In this document: positions 45,009 to 56,189 of the stretch, in pieces
Layout: each line of letters begins with the position of its first letter
Numbering within the stretch: the first letter of the stretch is position 1
Source: Dastarcus helophoroides
Lineage: Eukaryota > Arthropoda > Insecta > Coleoptera > Bothrideridae
Length of the DNA stretch: 64,000 nucleotides
Assembly (NCBI GenBank): GCA_028583605.1
Contig: CM053326.1
Span: forward strand, 38,099,931-38,163,930
Reading direction: 5' to 3'
Made by a program: the position numbers and the translations under genes
The notes under the pieces: generated by a model
Database searches by the model: none
What the model was told of the DNA's origin: nothing
Seen by the model: only the letters and a program-made list of their open reading frames with translations

Positions 45009-48000
45009 TAGTGGCGGCTGGCGTATAGGCACTGTGGAACTGCAGCACCTCCAATTTCGCTTAAAAGTTTTTTTCTCAAAATTTTCTGAACACTTTTCAT
45101 TTCACAATTTTTTGTAGAAATTTTAAATATTCTCTGATTTCTTTTTATAGAAATTTTAGGTTTCTTTCACGAAGTTGCGACATTAAAATCCTAATTTATT
45201 TTTAATTTTGATCAAAATCACATTTTTAAAAATCAATTTTTGTAAAAGTATTGAAAAAGAAGTCAATATTTCGAGCAAGAATAAAATATTAAGAAAAAAA
45301 CTCAAATTTCTTTGAAAATGTCAATATTTTGAGAAAATAATTACAATTTCAAGAAAAAAATCTAAGTCCAACTCGTCTCGCATTTTAATATTTCTCTAAA
45401 AAATAGGTTTATTTGTTAATCTTCGAAATTCTACCTCAAATCTTATTTTGTATAAAAATTTTGAGTGTTTTTCAGATATTTCGATTTTTTTAGGAAATTT
45501 TGATTTTTTTCTGCAAAGTTTCCGTTTTTCTTAAATATTTTATTCAAAGAAATTTTCTCAAAATTTCCATTTTTCCTAAAAGTGTTGTTCTTAAAATTTT
45601 TTTCTAGAAATTCCAACTTCTGCAGATTTTTCTTTATGTTCCTCTAATTTGCTTTAAAAGTATCAAGTTTTTTCACGACTTTTTTTGGCAATTTAAAGTT
45701 TATTTTATTTTGTAGTTTTGACAAAACATGTTTGGAAAAAAGCCCTGAAAACTCTATAAAAATTTCAACATTTTGGGAAAAACAAAAAATTTTGACTTTT
45801 TTCTAATGATATTTTTCAAAATTCGATATTTTCTCTAAAAAATTTTGCTTTTTTTCCTGCAAAATTTGTGTTTTCCTCTATAAACATTTAATACAAAGGA
45901 TTTTTTGAGATATTTTGACTTTTTCCGGAGATTTTGTCCTTAAAATATTCTTTTTTATAGACATTTTTATTTCTCTCTAATTTGTTTTGGAAATTTAAAA
46001 TTTTTGTGACGAAATTTTAATATTTTAAAGTTCATTTTATTTTGTAATTTGGATAAAAAACTGAAGATTATTAAATATAAATTTAGGGAAGGACTTCAAA
46101 TCTGCATAAAAATAAAAAAACTTTGGGAAAAATATTTAAATTTCAAGAAAAATGAACCTTGTAAATTTCAACATTTTTTACAAGTTAATATTTCTCTACT
46201 ACTGTAGGACCGAAGACAATTCTGAATCGAAATTTCCAATTTTTCTAGACATGTTAAATTTTTTGTTGAAATTCTCAAATTTGAATTTAAAATTCAAATT
46301 TCGATAAAAAAAGATCGAAATTTAAAGATTAAAGTTAAAATTTCGAGAGAAAGCAGATCATATTTCTAGAAAAAGTTAAAATTTCTTATTTGTAAACATT
46401 TAAAAAAAAAATAACATTTTCGGAATTAAAGAAAAAAAAACCCTTTTTTGAAATAAATTAATTGTCAAAAGTATTTTTATAATTTCGACTTTTAAAGTGG
46501 GAATTATTAAAATTTTTGAGAAAAAGAGTCAACATTTCTAGAAGTCTGAAAATTTCGAAATTAAAATGAGTCAAAATGTTGAAAAAAAATTCATTAACAA
46601 TTTACTGGTCTAGTTTAATTTTTTTCCAGTAATTTTGAAGTTTCAGAGGAATTTCAAAAATCAAATATTCCAGCTTAAAGCCAATTTTTTGTGATTAAAA
46701 TTCAAATTTTGGCAATTTATTTGTACATAAAATGCAAGTTTTTGTTGAAAATTTATTTCAAAATCGTGCACAGTTTTAAAAATAGAAATTTTTGATATTA
46801 ATTTTTTAAATTCGAGTGTTATTTCGAAATAGTTTCTCAAAAAATGTAAATTTAAAAAGAAAAACATTACCAATTTTAAAAAATAAAGCTAAAGTAATTA
46901 GAAAAGTCGAATTTTTTTTAAAAAGTCAAATTTAAAAAAAAATTGAAATTTCTCATAGTAAGTCAAATTTTCAAAAGAAAATAAGGATTTTGAAAAAAAA
47001 TGTCAATTTATAAAATGGTCGACAATTTCAATAATTTTGGGAATGTGAATGAAAGACGAAATTTTGGAAAAATATCGACATTTTCAAATAAATTGCAGAG
47101 TTTTTAATTACATTTTCGAAGAAGCTGGATTTTTTGGAATATTGCAGTAAACTCAAAATTATCGAAAAATTTGTAATTATCAGAAAAGGTGAAATTTTGA
47201 ACAGGTAAAATTTTGAAGAGTCGAAAATTTCAATAGTTCAAGTTCAAAAAGAATATTTTCTTTTAAGTCAAAGATTTCATTGAAAAAAAGTATAAATAAA
47301 ATTTTTAAAAAAGCTTGAACTTTTTAAAAAAAAGTCAGGTATTCAAAAAGTCGATATTTTGAAAAAAAATCAAAGTTTTGAAATGGAGTCGAAATTTTAC
47401 GAAATATTAGTCGAAAATTTGAATAAAATGTTTTAAGACAAGTCTGACTAGAAAATTATCATTTTCAAATAAAGGATCGACAGTTAGTAGAAATTGTCAA
47501 AATTTTAAAAATAGTTGAAATAATAATAGTCAAAATTTTAAAGTTTTCCAAAAATTTTAAATTTTGGAAAAGGACCAAAATTTTGAAAAATTCTAACATT
47601 TGAAAAATACCGGAATTTTCAACAAAGTGGGAATTAGAATAAAAAGTCCAAAATTTCAAAAAAGTGCAGACTTAAGAAAAGGTTAAAATTTTTAATAAAG
47701 GAAGTCGACATTTGTTGACGAGGCGAAAAATTTTCAAAATCCTTCAAATTTCCAAAAGAAGTCAAAATTTCGCAAAAGAAGAAATTTTCATAAAGAGAAG
47801 GTCAAAATTTTATAGTCGAAATTAAAAAAGTGTGAAAATTTGCAAAAGATTTAAGAATTTTTATTGAATTTACGAAATAATTCGAAAGTTTAAATTTTGA
47901 ATAGTTGGGAAATTTGCATCCAACTTTTCAATATAAACCAAAATTTTTGAAACCGGACAATTGAAAACAAGTGAAAATTATCAGATAGATCGAGGTTTTC

Positions 48001-48852
48001 AAAATTCGAAATATTGAGAAGTTAACATTTTGGAAAAAGTTTAAATTTTTGGTAGCTAAGATTTTGAATCAAAGTGGAACATTTTTTTAAGAAGCTGAAA
48101 TTTTAGGTCAAGAAATTAAAATTTTGAAAAAAGTCAAACCTTTCACAAAATTTCAAAATTTTCAAAAAAGTCGAAATTTTGAAAGAATTTCCAAAATTAG
48201 GAAGCAGCGAAATTTTCAACAAGAAAAATCAAAAAATAAACTTTCCAAAAAAAGGTCAAAATTTTGAAAAAGAGTTGGCATTTAAATAAAAACTAGTCGA
48301 AGTTATTATGAATCGAAATTATCAATAAAAAAATTATTATGTTCCAAAAAAATAAAATTATAACCAAGGATGAAATTTAGAAAAAAGTCGGAAATTTCAA
48401 AAGTCAAAAGTCCAGTTTTGACAAAATTTACATTTTCAGAAAAAGTAATAATTTTCAAATGGTAAAACTTAAAAAAAATGTAATAATTTATTTTCAAAAA
48501 AATTACAAAAAAAAGATAGAACACCGAAAAGTCTAAAAATTTACGAAAATACGGAAATTATTAAAAGAGTATTCACAGTTTTTCAGAAAAGTCAATACTT
48601 AAAATTAAAATAAGGTCGACATTACAAGAAAAAATCTAAATTTTGCAATACAGTAGAAATTTGGAAAAAATCCAACCTTTCAAGAAACGCGACATTATCA
48701 AAAGTTTTCATTGTTAAGTTTTCAAAGAAATTCAAAATTTTCGAAAATCAACGTTTTGAAAATGTCGAAAGTTCTAGTCGAAATCTTTAAAATTTTAAAA
48801 CTCCAAGCAGCACCCCCATTAGTTTTGGCTACGAGCCGCCACTGATGTCGAT
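45001..48852. mobile_element. Non-autonomous hAT-like element, 3.8 kb, in the RTE
   Basis: The element proper is 45009-48844, with ends TAGTGGCGGCTGG and, in reverse complement, CAGTGGCGGCTCG. Flanks AGGTCGAT (45001-45008) and ATGTCGAT (48845-48852) form an 8-bp target duplication with one mismatch, and excising it rejoins the RTE reading (FID to LTKAYDS). Both subterminal regions carry GCAGCACC (45042 and 48808). The interior is AT-rich and non-coding, pyrimidine-rich on the left half and purine-rich on the right. Confidence 0.8.
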
Positions 48853-49739
48853 AAACACTAAATGTACTTCTCTGTTTTTGCTCCTTCTTTTTTCTATTAG
48901 CTGTGTCAGACAAAAAATATTGTTGATTGCAGAACGTTCTGCTCGAAATCCGGTTTTGTTCCTCGCTCTGAAATGGTTTATATTCCATGTCAACTAGCTG
49001 GGGCAACTTCCATAAATTCTACTGAGGGTGCTAGTGATTGCAGTGCCTCTATAGTTTGTGGGTTGATCTTTCCGACCTTTTTTGTGATGGAATCATGGAA
49101 ACTATCCATGATTTTCTCCAGTCCTCTGGGAGAGCTTCTCCATTCAGATGTTTATCTACCAAAGTAGTCATCATTTGTAGCAACTTGTTTGACGGACTTT
49201 TTATTAATTCAACATATATACTTCCTGGGCCCAGAGAAGTCCCATTTTTTATTCTTCTTATCGCCGCAAGTACGTCCTGCGTTTCAACCTCTATTCTATC
49301 GCCCTCAATTGTAAAAGCATGGTCATCTGTGTCTTTGTACATATCTCTATTTTCTTCTTGCAGATTTTTGTAATATTGAGTGAAATTGTCCATCGGGATT
49401 ATGTTCATAAAATGTTTGTCTTGTTTTTGTGACCTTGACTTTTTTCCCCTAGATAGTTGTCTATTTCTCTGCACTTTCCTTCCCATCTTTCGTTTTTCGC
49501 CTGAATGATTTTTCTTTTATAATGTGCCTGGGCTTGCTTATAATGCCTTCTGTGTACTGGTTCTTGTGAAGGTAACCATTTCCCATATTTTTTTGCTTGT
49601 TATGTTTCATCTTCTCCAGTTCTTCATTCCACCTATAGCTTGTCTCTCTCTGCTTTATTCCCAACGCATCAAAAGCTGCTGTGTGGATGGCGTTCGAAGA
49701 TGGTCGTGTAGTGTCTCTATATGAAATTAAAATAAACAA
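48853..49739 (-). pseudogene. RTE LINE, linker and N-terminal RT half
   Basis: From 49739 the frame reads NAIHTAAFDALGIKQRETSY and WNEELEKMKHNKQ, the linker region. The frame from 49486 reads MNIIPMDNFTQYYKNLQEEN, RIEVETQDVLAAIRRIKNGT and LNGEALPEDWRKSWIVSMIP, the fingers. Later frames give SEEQNR and NIFCLTQLIEKRRSK, then VHLVFID before the hAT insertion. The YYKNL, VLAAIRR.KNG and LPEDWR.SWI motifs are typical of RTE proteins. Frameshifts lie near 49470 and 49060. Confidence 0.85.
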
Positions 49740-52700
49740 AAAACCAACAAAATTGACTAGTGAATTATGTTCGTTAAATGAAAAAATAAGTGTTCTTTAA
49801 ATTTGTATTACAAAAATCTAAACGGCGAGGGGACAAGATACAAAAAATATATCTGCCAGATTACGTTTAATTTGAAATGATTAATGAAAATTGGATTGTG
49901 GGGATTCTATCAAAATGTATTCGCTCTGGTTTGCTACTTCAGAATATAAGTAAGTTTTCAACGATTACGTTTTGGTCATCAGGTAAAGCACTTATTACCT
50001 TGCAGTCGGAATTCCACACTTTAGGGCAATCAACTGTGCCAAATAATACAAATTAAATTCGTTCACACCTAAATGCTTTTTTGAGTATTTTTTCAATACC
50101 ATGTCCTGACACAAATATGTAATTTGTAAAGCGGAACGAACAAGTACAATAATTTGGATCCATTATCTTCCGTATGCAAAATTTTGTGCAAACATCCAGT
50201 TTATGATTAAACCATTTCGGGGCTTGAAAATTATCAATCGATTATGATGTACGACCACTCCGTCATATGAAAACTATTTACGTATTCAAAAAGTAACGGT
50301 GAATAGCGGCAATTTAGCCTCTAGAAACAGTGTCGTGTGCGTAAAATCCAAATCAATTCCTGAAATATCATTGATTATAAGTCTTATGCTAATTTGGATG
50401 TTTCTCGTGTGCCGATGTCATGTAAAAGAGTAGCCTGCGACTTGATTAGCATATATATTTGTATATGTCGCCAGTCTACACTTGATTACATACTCTCGCC
50501 GATGAAGATGACTTCTCTTAATTTAATTTTATAACAGAGTATTTAAAACTCAATTTGTATCGTAGAGAAAACGAGCAGGAGCGACGGTGTATTTCGCAAA
50601 TGACAGGGTCTTAAGTTTGATGTAATTGCCAAATTTAAATAAACACATTTCCACTTTGGGGCAAATTTGATGCTTCAACTTTTTTGGACTTTGACTAATA
50701 GTTGTAAATCTAAGTAGAGAATCTCTATAAACAGATGGTAGTATTTTTTTCAATAATAGTAAGCGTTCAATCAATGTGTTACATTTTCTTACACAATTCG
50801 AGAGCACGTTCAAATTTGACAATGGGAAAATACCAGTGGGGTATTTTCCAATGAAAAAATTCCTCAGTAATTCTCCGTGAATCAGTAATCGGGGCAGATA
50901 TCTCTTCGGAGGGCACAATAGGTGAAACGCGGGTAGCAACGGCAAGTTTATCCTATTTGGAAATTGAATGAACGATTTAGGCATGATTTAGGAAGAAGAT
51001 TTGGGAAGATTTAAGAATGAACAAAGTTCAATTTGGGAAATACTGACTTTAAAGAAACGTCACGCAACATCAAGAGGCGTCGTGTAGCTACCGATACCGT
51101 TACACAAGTCGAAGGCTACAATTGGTTCCTTCTAGTCGTTTCATCGCGACAAGACGAAGCCCTTACTCAAGTGGCTTTTTCTGGAGGAGACTGCGTTTCG
51201 ATCGAAACGAGAAACACAAGCACAATGAGTTTTACTCACATCGGTGGGTTTTCAGTTATGTGAATTAAGTTTCTAATAGAATAATTCAAACTGCCATTGG
51301 CCATTACCCTTATATGATAAAACGCTATTTTTGTGTAAAGCGAAACAACAAAATAATATTATTAAAGTTTTTTTCACGTCGGCAGTATTCTGTGTAAGTT
51401 TTATATTTAATTTAAAATACTAAGCTGAAGATGGTTCTAATTAAAATATCTATCCTCAACGCATAATTCTTTTATTACATAGTCTTAATTACTCTCATAT
51501 CTGAAGAATCTAAAAATCACATCATAAAAAGTCATTTAAATTAGGCCACCTAGCTAGGATTGTATTATCGAGTGCGCGCTCTATAAATTCCAGCCCTTTG
51601 AAGAAAAGGGAATTATATGCCCTATAATCACGAGTTTGGAGACATGAATTGATTGAAAAGACCACCAAGATTGTCCTTGTTATCTTATTCATTATAAAAA
51701 ATTTAATAGCACGTAATTAGGTCCGTTTTATTAAATTAATAACATGTAATATAATATTAGGTATGTTATTCATGATTCTAAGGGGGTTGTTTTGATGGAT
51801 GTACTTTTTTATTGTTCTAATTGCTTCATCTCGTTCTCTAAGAAGTAGAATAGTTATAATTAAATTAATAATTTCTTTAATATTAATAAATCCCGTAGTA
51901 ATATAAAAATCCAATAAACAGCTGTGGAAAGAACCAACTAAATAAAAATAAAATTACAAATCCAAGACTAGTTTTTACACTATTTGTTGCAATGACCCTT
52001 AAAAATGTTTGATCCAATTAGAAAGTGAAAATAACCCTATAATTTACTAATATCCATCTCGATAAGTACCAAGTTCAAATCACCACCTGGTTGAAAGCTA
52101 CATGTCACAATAAATAATTGATGGTCTCAGCTGTCTATACTTAATAAATTTCTTAAATTACACTGATGTTTTAAACGATGGTTTATAGTAGTTTCCATAT
52201 CAATTGCTATGAAAATAACCCGATATTAAGCATTTCTTTTCACACGTTCGACACCTTTAAGACATATATTTTAAGTAGTTGGTAATTTTAAACTCTTTAA
52301 TTTATCTCCGCAGCATCGATATTAAGGGAGAGTCAGTTATTTTACCACCTTGTTAAAAAATTAATACAGCTTCTTAAGGTCACGCTTCCGGGGAAACCGT
52401 CAAAATAATTTTAGTGTGGTATTGGAGGTTTTAAAAAAGGAAAAAATTTCCGGAAATGTTTAAGGTAACTTAATACTGTGTATTAGCCTGAACTTTTTTT
52501 CCTAGAAATTCTAACATTTTGCTTTCTGAGGGGAATAGTAGAGGTGCATTATGTGGCAGATTTTCTCCCTACGGTACATGGGCGAGTTTCATCGAAAGAC
52601 AATACGTATTTTCCTATCAATAAACTTGAGGTCAGTTATCTGTAAATTACCTTGGCAGCTTTGACGTCTCAATCCAAATAGTTGGATCTACTAGATGCGT

Positions 52701-52759
52701 ATTTAATAAAAGCTTTGGATGGAGTTTAGATTAAACGGAATATACATAATAATAATTCT
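49740..52759. other. Unassigned interval
   Basis: The longest frames are 50550-50984 minus (144 codons, MPKSFIQFPNRINLPLLPAF at its start) and 51033-51263 plus (76 codons, with MGNTDFKETSRNIKRRRVAT). Neither has a domain I recognise. The region is less repetitive than its neighbours and could contain host exons, but nothing allows a gene model. 51717-51914 minus is AT-rich and hydrophobic. Confidence 0.3.
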
Positions 52760-53113
52760 CTAAGCTAGCATATAGAAAACGCACAGGCTAAAAGTATACA
52801 TGAATTGCACACGAACCGAAAGTATAGCCCCTAAGGGAGTGAAAATGAACATTAAACACTTCCTCGTTTTCATTGAATTAAAAATACACACGACTGTATT
52901 TAAAATTGCCCATACACAATAACTCATTATCATTGAGATATTTACTAGGTTGATCTTTATTACCCACATATTTATCTTTCTTTTTTTGATATTTATAAGT
53001 CTCCAGATACTATTTTTATAAGATTTTCTGATCAATGCATTGACATAACCACAACCCAACAAACTGCTGAATAGTACACAGACTAAGCTGTAAAATGAAA
53101 CTGGTTCAAACAT
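52760..53113 (-). CDS. Putative multi-pass membrane protein fragment
   Basis: 117 codons from ATG at 53113. Three hydrophobic stretches are visible: residues about 6-24 (SFYSLVCVLFSSLLGCGYV), 52-77 (INLVNISMIMSYCVWAILNT and on) and 90-117 (with MYTFSLCVFYMLA). A basic loop (RLINIKKRKINMW) separates the first two. This pattern is compatible with an exon of an insect chemoreceptor (gustatory receptor type), which usually has about 400 residues and seven segments. No family signature was seen and no further exon could be placed, so the identity is a guess. An AT-rich chance frame with hydrophobic codons is the main alternative. Confidence 0.3.
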   Translation of the reverse strand: MFEPVSFYSLVCVLFSSLLGCGYVNALIRKSYKNSIWRLINIKKRKINMWVIKINLVNISMIMSYCVWAILNTVVCIFNSMKTRKCLMFIFTPLGAILSVRVQFMYTFSLCVFYMLA

Positions 53114-53870
53114 AATTAAAGATCATCAATACATATTGTCATAGTTTATTGCCTTTTATTTATTGTTAAATACATAATAATAAATTAATGAATTTCCAAC
53201 ATTATCATACGCTTCAGTTTAGACAAAAGATTTCTATGAAATAGATATATGTTTTCCTCTTTACTTGCATTAAAGTTGAAGATATCTTAACTTTAATTTA
53301 AAAAAATTTGGTATAAGGAAAAACAATAATTAATTGTTCATTATATTTATGCAAAACTGTCAGTTGATATTTATGTACAAATTTTTACTTCCGTTAATAA
53401 GTTTATTATGTTTTACCTTATAAGGTGGAAAATTCTATTTGCAGTATCTATGACATCAGGGCCGTGCCGTGCTATAATACAAAGAGGCAAACGCATCTAA
53501 GGGGCGGCATAAGCAGCTAAATCAAAATATAATTTGAGCCATTCCATAATTAAAAAGTTTTACACATCGCTTTTCTCTGTCGGTCTATGTCAACGGTGGA
53601 GAAATGCGATTCTTCTTCAAATTTTAATGTTTTTTTTTTTAATTCAGAAGATACAATTCTTGTTAAAAGTTTAATGCAAGTAGAATGCAGCCTAGACTAC
53701 AAATTCATGCTGCCCTCGAGGCGTGTATAGTGAATCATAGGTAGTTGCTGAACTACCAACAGTTGAAACACTGCCACCTAGCGAAGCGGTTGCTCTTTAG
53801 GAAAAAGTTCCATAAAACAAGGATTCTAATGTACAGACTAATAGGTTTGACCGTTTATTAGATTCGAAGT

Positions 53871-53927
53871 TTGGAAACCAAATACCGGTTTCGATCTTGT
53901 TAGATCTCGTCAGTTTGGTATATCCAA
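53871..53927 (-). ncRNA. Type I hammerhead ribozyme, unit 1
   Basis: Minus strand order: TTGGA, TAT, ACCAAA, CTGACGA, GATCT, loop AACA, AGATC, GAAA, CCGG, TA, TTTGGT, T, TCCAA. Stem I is 6 bp (ACCAAA/TTTGGT), then an internal loop, then 5 bp (TTGGA/TCCAA). Stem II is a perfect 5 bp with a 4-base loop. Both conserved boxes are exact. The stem III strand with its flanks is the palindrome ACCGGU, and cleavage is predicted after the A complementary to 53883. All features of a natural hammerhead are met without any forced pairing. Confidence 0.88.
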
Positions 53928-54246
53928 CTCGAATGCTAATAAATGTTCCGACAAGTAAGTACTAAAACATTCACAGGCGTCAAGTGTGTGACTCTTAGTA
54001 CTACCACCTATTGGTCCATAGAGAAACTATGGCCATCGCCAACAATGTCGTATGCAAATAGAATGCAACCTAGACTACAAATTCATGCAGACCTCCAGGT
54101 GTGTACAGTGAATCATAGGTAGCTAAACTACCAACAGTCGAAACACTGCCACCTAGCGAAGCGGTTGCTCTCTAGGAAAAATTTCCCAGAAAATAAGGAT
54201 TCTAATGCACAGACAAGTAGGTGCGAACATTTATTAAACTCAAAGT

Positions 54247-54303
54247 TTGGAAACAAAAGACCGGTTTCGATCTTGTTAGATCTCGTCAGTTTGGTATATC
54301 CAA
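54247..54303 (-). ncRNA. Type I hammerhead ribozyme, unit 2
   Basis: Same boxes, stem II and ACCGGU palindrome as unit 1, 376 bp further on. The cleavage base is C here (GUC triplet, the most common in natural hammerheads). The proximal stem I has one mismatch (ACCAAA against TTTTGT), while the distal TTGGA/TCCAA helix is kept. Confidence 0.82.
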
Positions 54304-56189
54304 CTCGAATGCTAACAAATGTTCCGACAAGTAACTACTAAAGAATTCACGGACGTCAAGCGTGTGACTCTTAGAACTACCACCTATTGGTCCATAGAGA
54401 AACTAAGTTGAAGCTAACAATTAAATAAAATTCCAATGTGCATAAAAAAAATTTCGAAATTACAAAATTAAAATTATGATTTACGAAAAGGTGCAGGATT
54501 CTTTACGGGCAAAATTTCGAACCTAAACTCGGGATTTTGCTGAAATAATTTAAAATTTAGAAAAAATGCAAATTAGTAGAAATAAAACTGACAAATATAT
54601 TCAAAAAATACTTCTTGAAAATAAAGTCATCAGTCACGTCTCATCAATCAAGTCTTGATTTCGCAAACAGAAGAAAAAAAATAAAGACGTCGTTTGAGGA
54701 AAATTTAAAAAATATATAAATAAAACTTGGATGCTAACTAAAAAAGGTTTAGAAAAAAACCAAATTTTGAGATTAAAATGATATTCATGAAAAGGAAAAA
54801 AAAATGTAAAAGAAAGTTTGATCGTTTTTTCATAAATGTCGAGTTTTTTCTCGAAATTTTCGTTTTCTATCAAAATTCTTAGTTTACATTTCACAATTCT
54901 TATATTTTCAAGGACTAAACTGGAAATTTTGAAAAGGAATCGAAATTTGAAAATGTCTTTAAACATTTTAAGATAAAAGATTAACAAATCTGGATCAGAT
55001 AAACGAGAAAACAGTTATTATATCATATTTCAAAAAGTCAAAAATTTAAGCTTACAGTCAAAATTTCAGGAGAAACGTTAAAATTAAATTTTGGCTACAT
55101 CAGATAAAATTTTGAAAGGATGAAAATACAGAAAATTAAAAAACTTCAAGAAAATCAAAATGTAAAAATAGTAAGTTTAAAATAGTGGCTTTGTAAAAAA
55201 CTTAAAAATTATGAGACCAAGAAATTTTAAAAAGGATTCAAACTTAAAAAAACCGAAATATTAAGTTTTTTTTAGAAATTTAGAGTAAAAGTTGAAATTT
55301 CGAAAATAAGACATAACTTTCAAAGAAAGTCTTAATTTCACTGCTTTTCAACAGTCGAAAATTTGAAAAATGGTTGAAATTTTTGATAAAATTGAAAATT
55401 GTGAAAAAGAAAAAAATTCAAATCGACATTTTGAAAAAATAAAAAATTGTAAAAAAGATGGAAGTTTTGATAAAAATGAAAATTATGAAAAAGAACAACA
55501 TTTTAGGTCAACATTGTGAAAAAATAAAAAATTGTAAAAACTTACCAAGAAAAAATTTCAAAATTGGGAGAGAAATATGACATTTTGAAGAAAAAAATCG
55601 AAATTTTTTAAGAAGAATTAAAATTTTGTCAATATAAACAGACAAAATTGTTAAAAAAAAATAAAGATACATAATTTTTAAAAATTTTGGTAAGGTCAAA
55701 GGTTTCCAAAAAAATGGAATCTTTTAAAAGTGACAATCTTCAAGTAAAATGAAAACTAAGAGAACAAATCAAATTTTAAAACTCGATCGAGATTTCAAAA
55801 AAAAAAGTAAATATTACTAAAACAGATTGTGAAATGTTCACAAGTCGAGTTCTTAAGATAAAAGCAAAAATTTCGGAACAGAAAAAATTCCTTCAAAAAG
55901 TAAACTATGGAAATAAAAATTTTGGAGAAAATTTGAAATGATCGAAAAAACTTAAAATCCTAAAAGAGTTCAAAATTTAAAATATTCGAACTTTAAAAAA
56001 AGTCGAAACTGCAACAAAAAATAAACATCTCTATTAATTTTTTTAAAAAGTTGAATTTTTGGAAAAAGTCAAAATTTTGAAAAAAGTAGAAAGAAATTTT
56101 GAGTAGAAGTTTTGACAAAAGTACACAAAAAATCATAAGCAAAAATTTTCAATAACGTCGAACTTTTCCAGTAAAATTTATCAAAAATT

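Larger units (their letters stand above)
43855..49739 (-). mobile_element. RTE-type LINE split by a hAT-like element
   Basis: Minus-strand coding runs from about 49739 down to 48853, stops in the middle of the reverse transcriptase at a hAT-like element (45009-48844), and resumes from 45000 down to about 43870. The two halves fit together: VHLVFID-type sequence in front and LTKAYDSVP behind. The 5' part before the linker (endonuclease) is missing, so the copy is 5'-truncated at about 49739. A 125-bp repeat (44143-44268) has also entered near the 3' end. Confidence 0.85.
53674..54407 (-). ncRNA. Retrozyme-like tandem dimer with hammerheads
   Basis: Two consecutive copies of a roughly 377-bp unit (53674-54051 and 54052-54407). 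Anchors AGAATGCA.CCTAGACTAC, CACTGCCACCTAGCGAAGCG, TTGCTCT.TAGGAAAAA, GTTTGGAAAC and ACTACCACCTATTGGTCCAT occur in both in the same order. Composition is far less AT-rich than the surrounding element. Each unit holds one complete type I hammerhead on the minus strand. Small tandem dimers with one hammerhead per unit are the genomic form of retrozymes, non-autonomous retroelements whose RNA is cut to unit length and circularised. No protein frame is present. Transcription and circularisation are inference. A satellite with a ribozyme is the alternative reading. Confidence 0.75.

Noticed and set aside
51717..51914. Possible nuclear copy of mitochondrial DNA
   Set aside because: The AT-rich hydrophobic reading looked mitochondrial at first, but no mitochondrial protein or tRNA order could be matched in either code.
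53761..53800. Plus-strand hammerhead in the retrozyme-like unit
   Set aside because: CTGAACTACCAACAGTTGAAAC has a GAAAC box but no CUGANGA box, and its stems do not pair.
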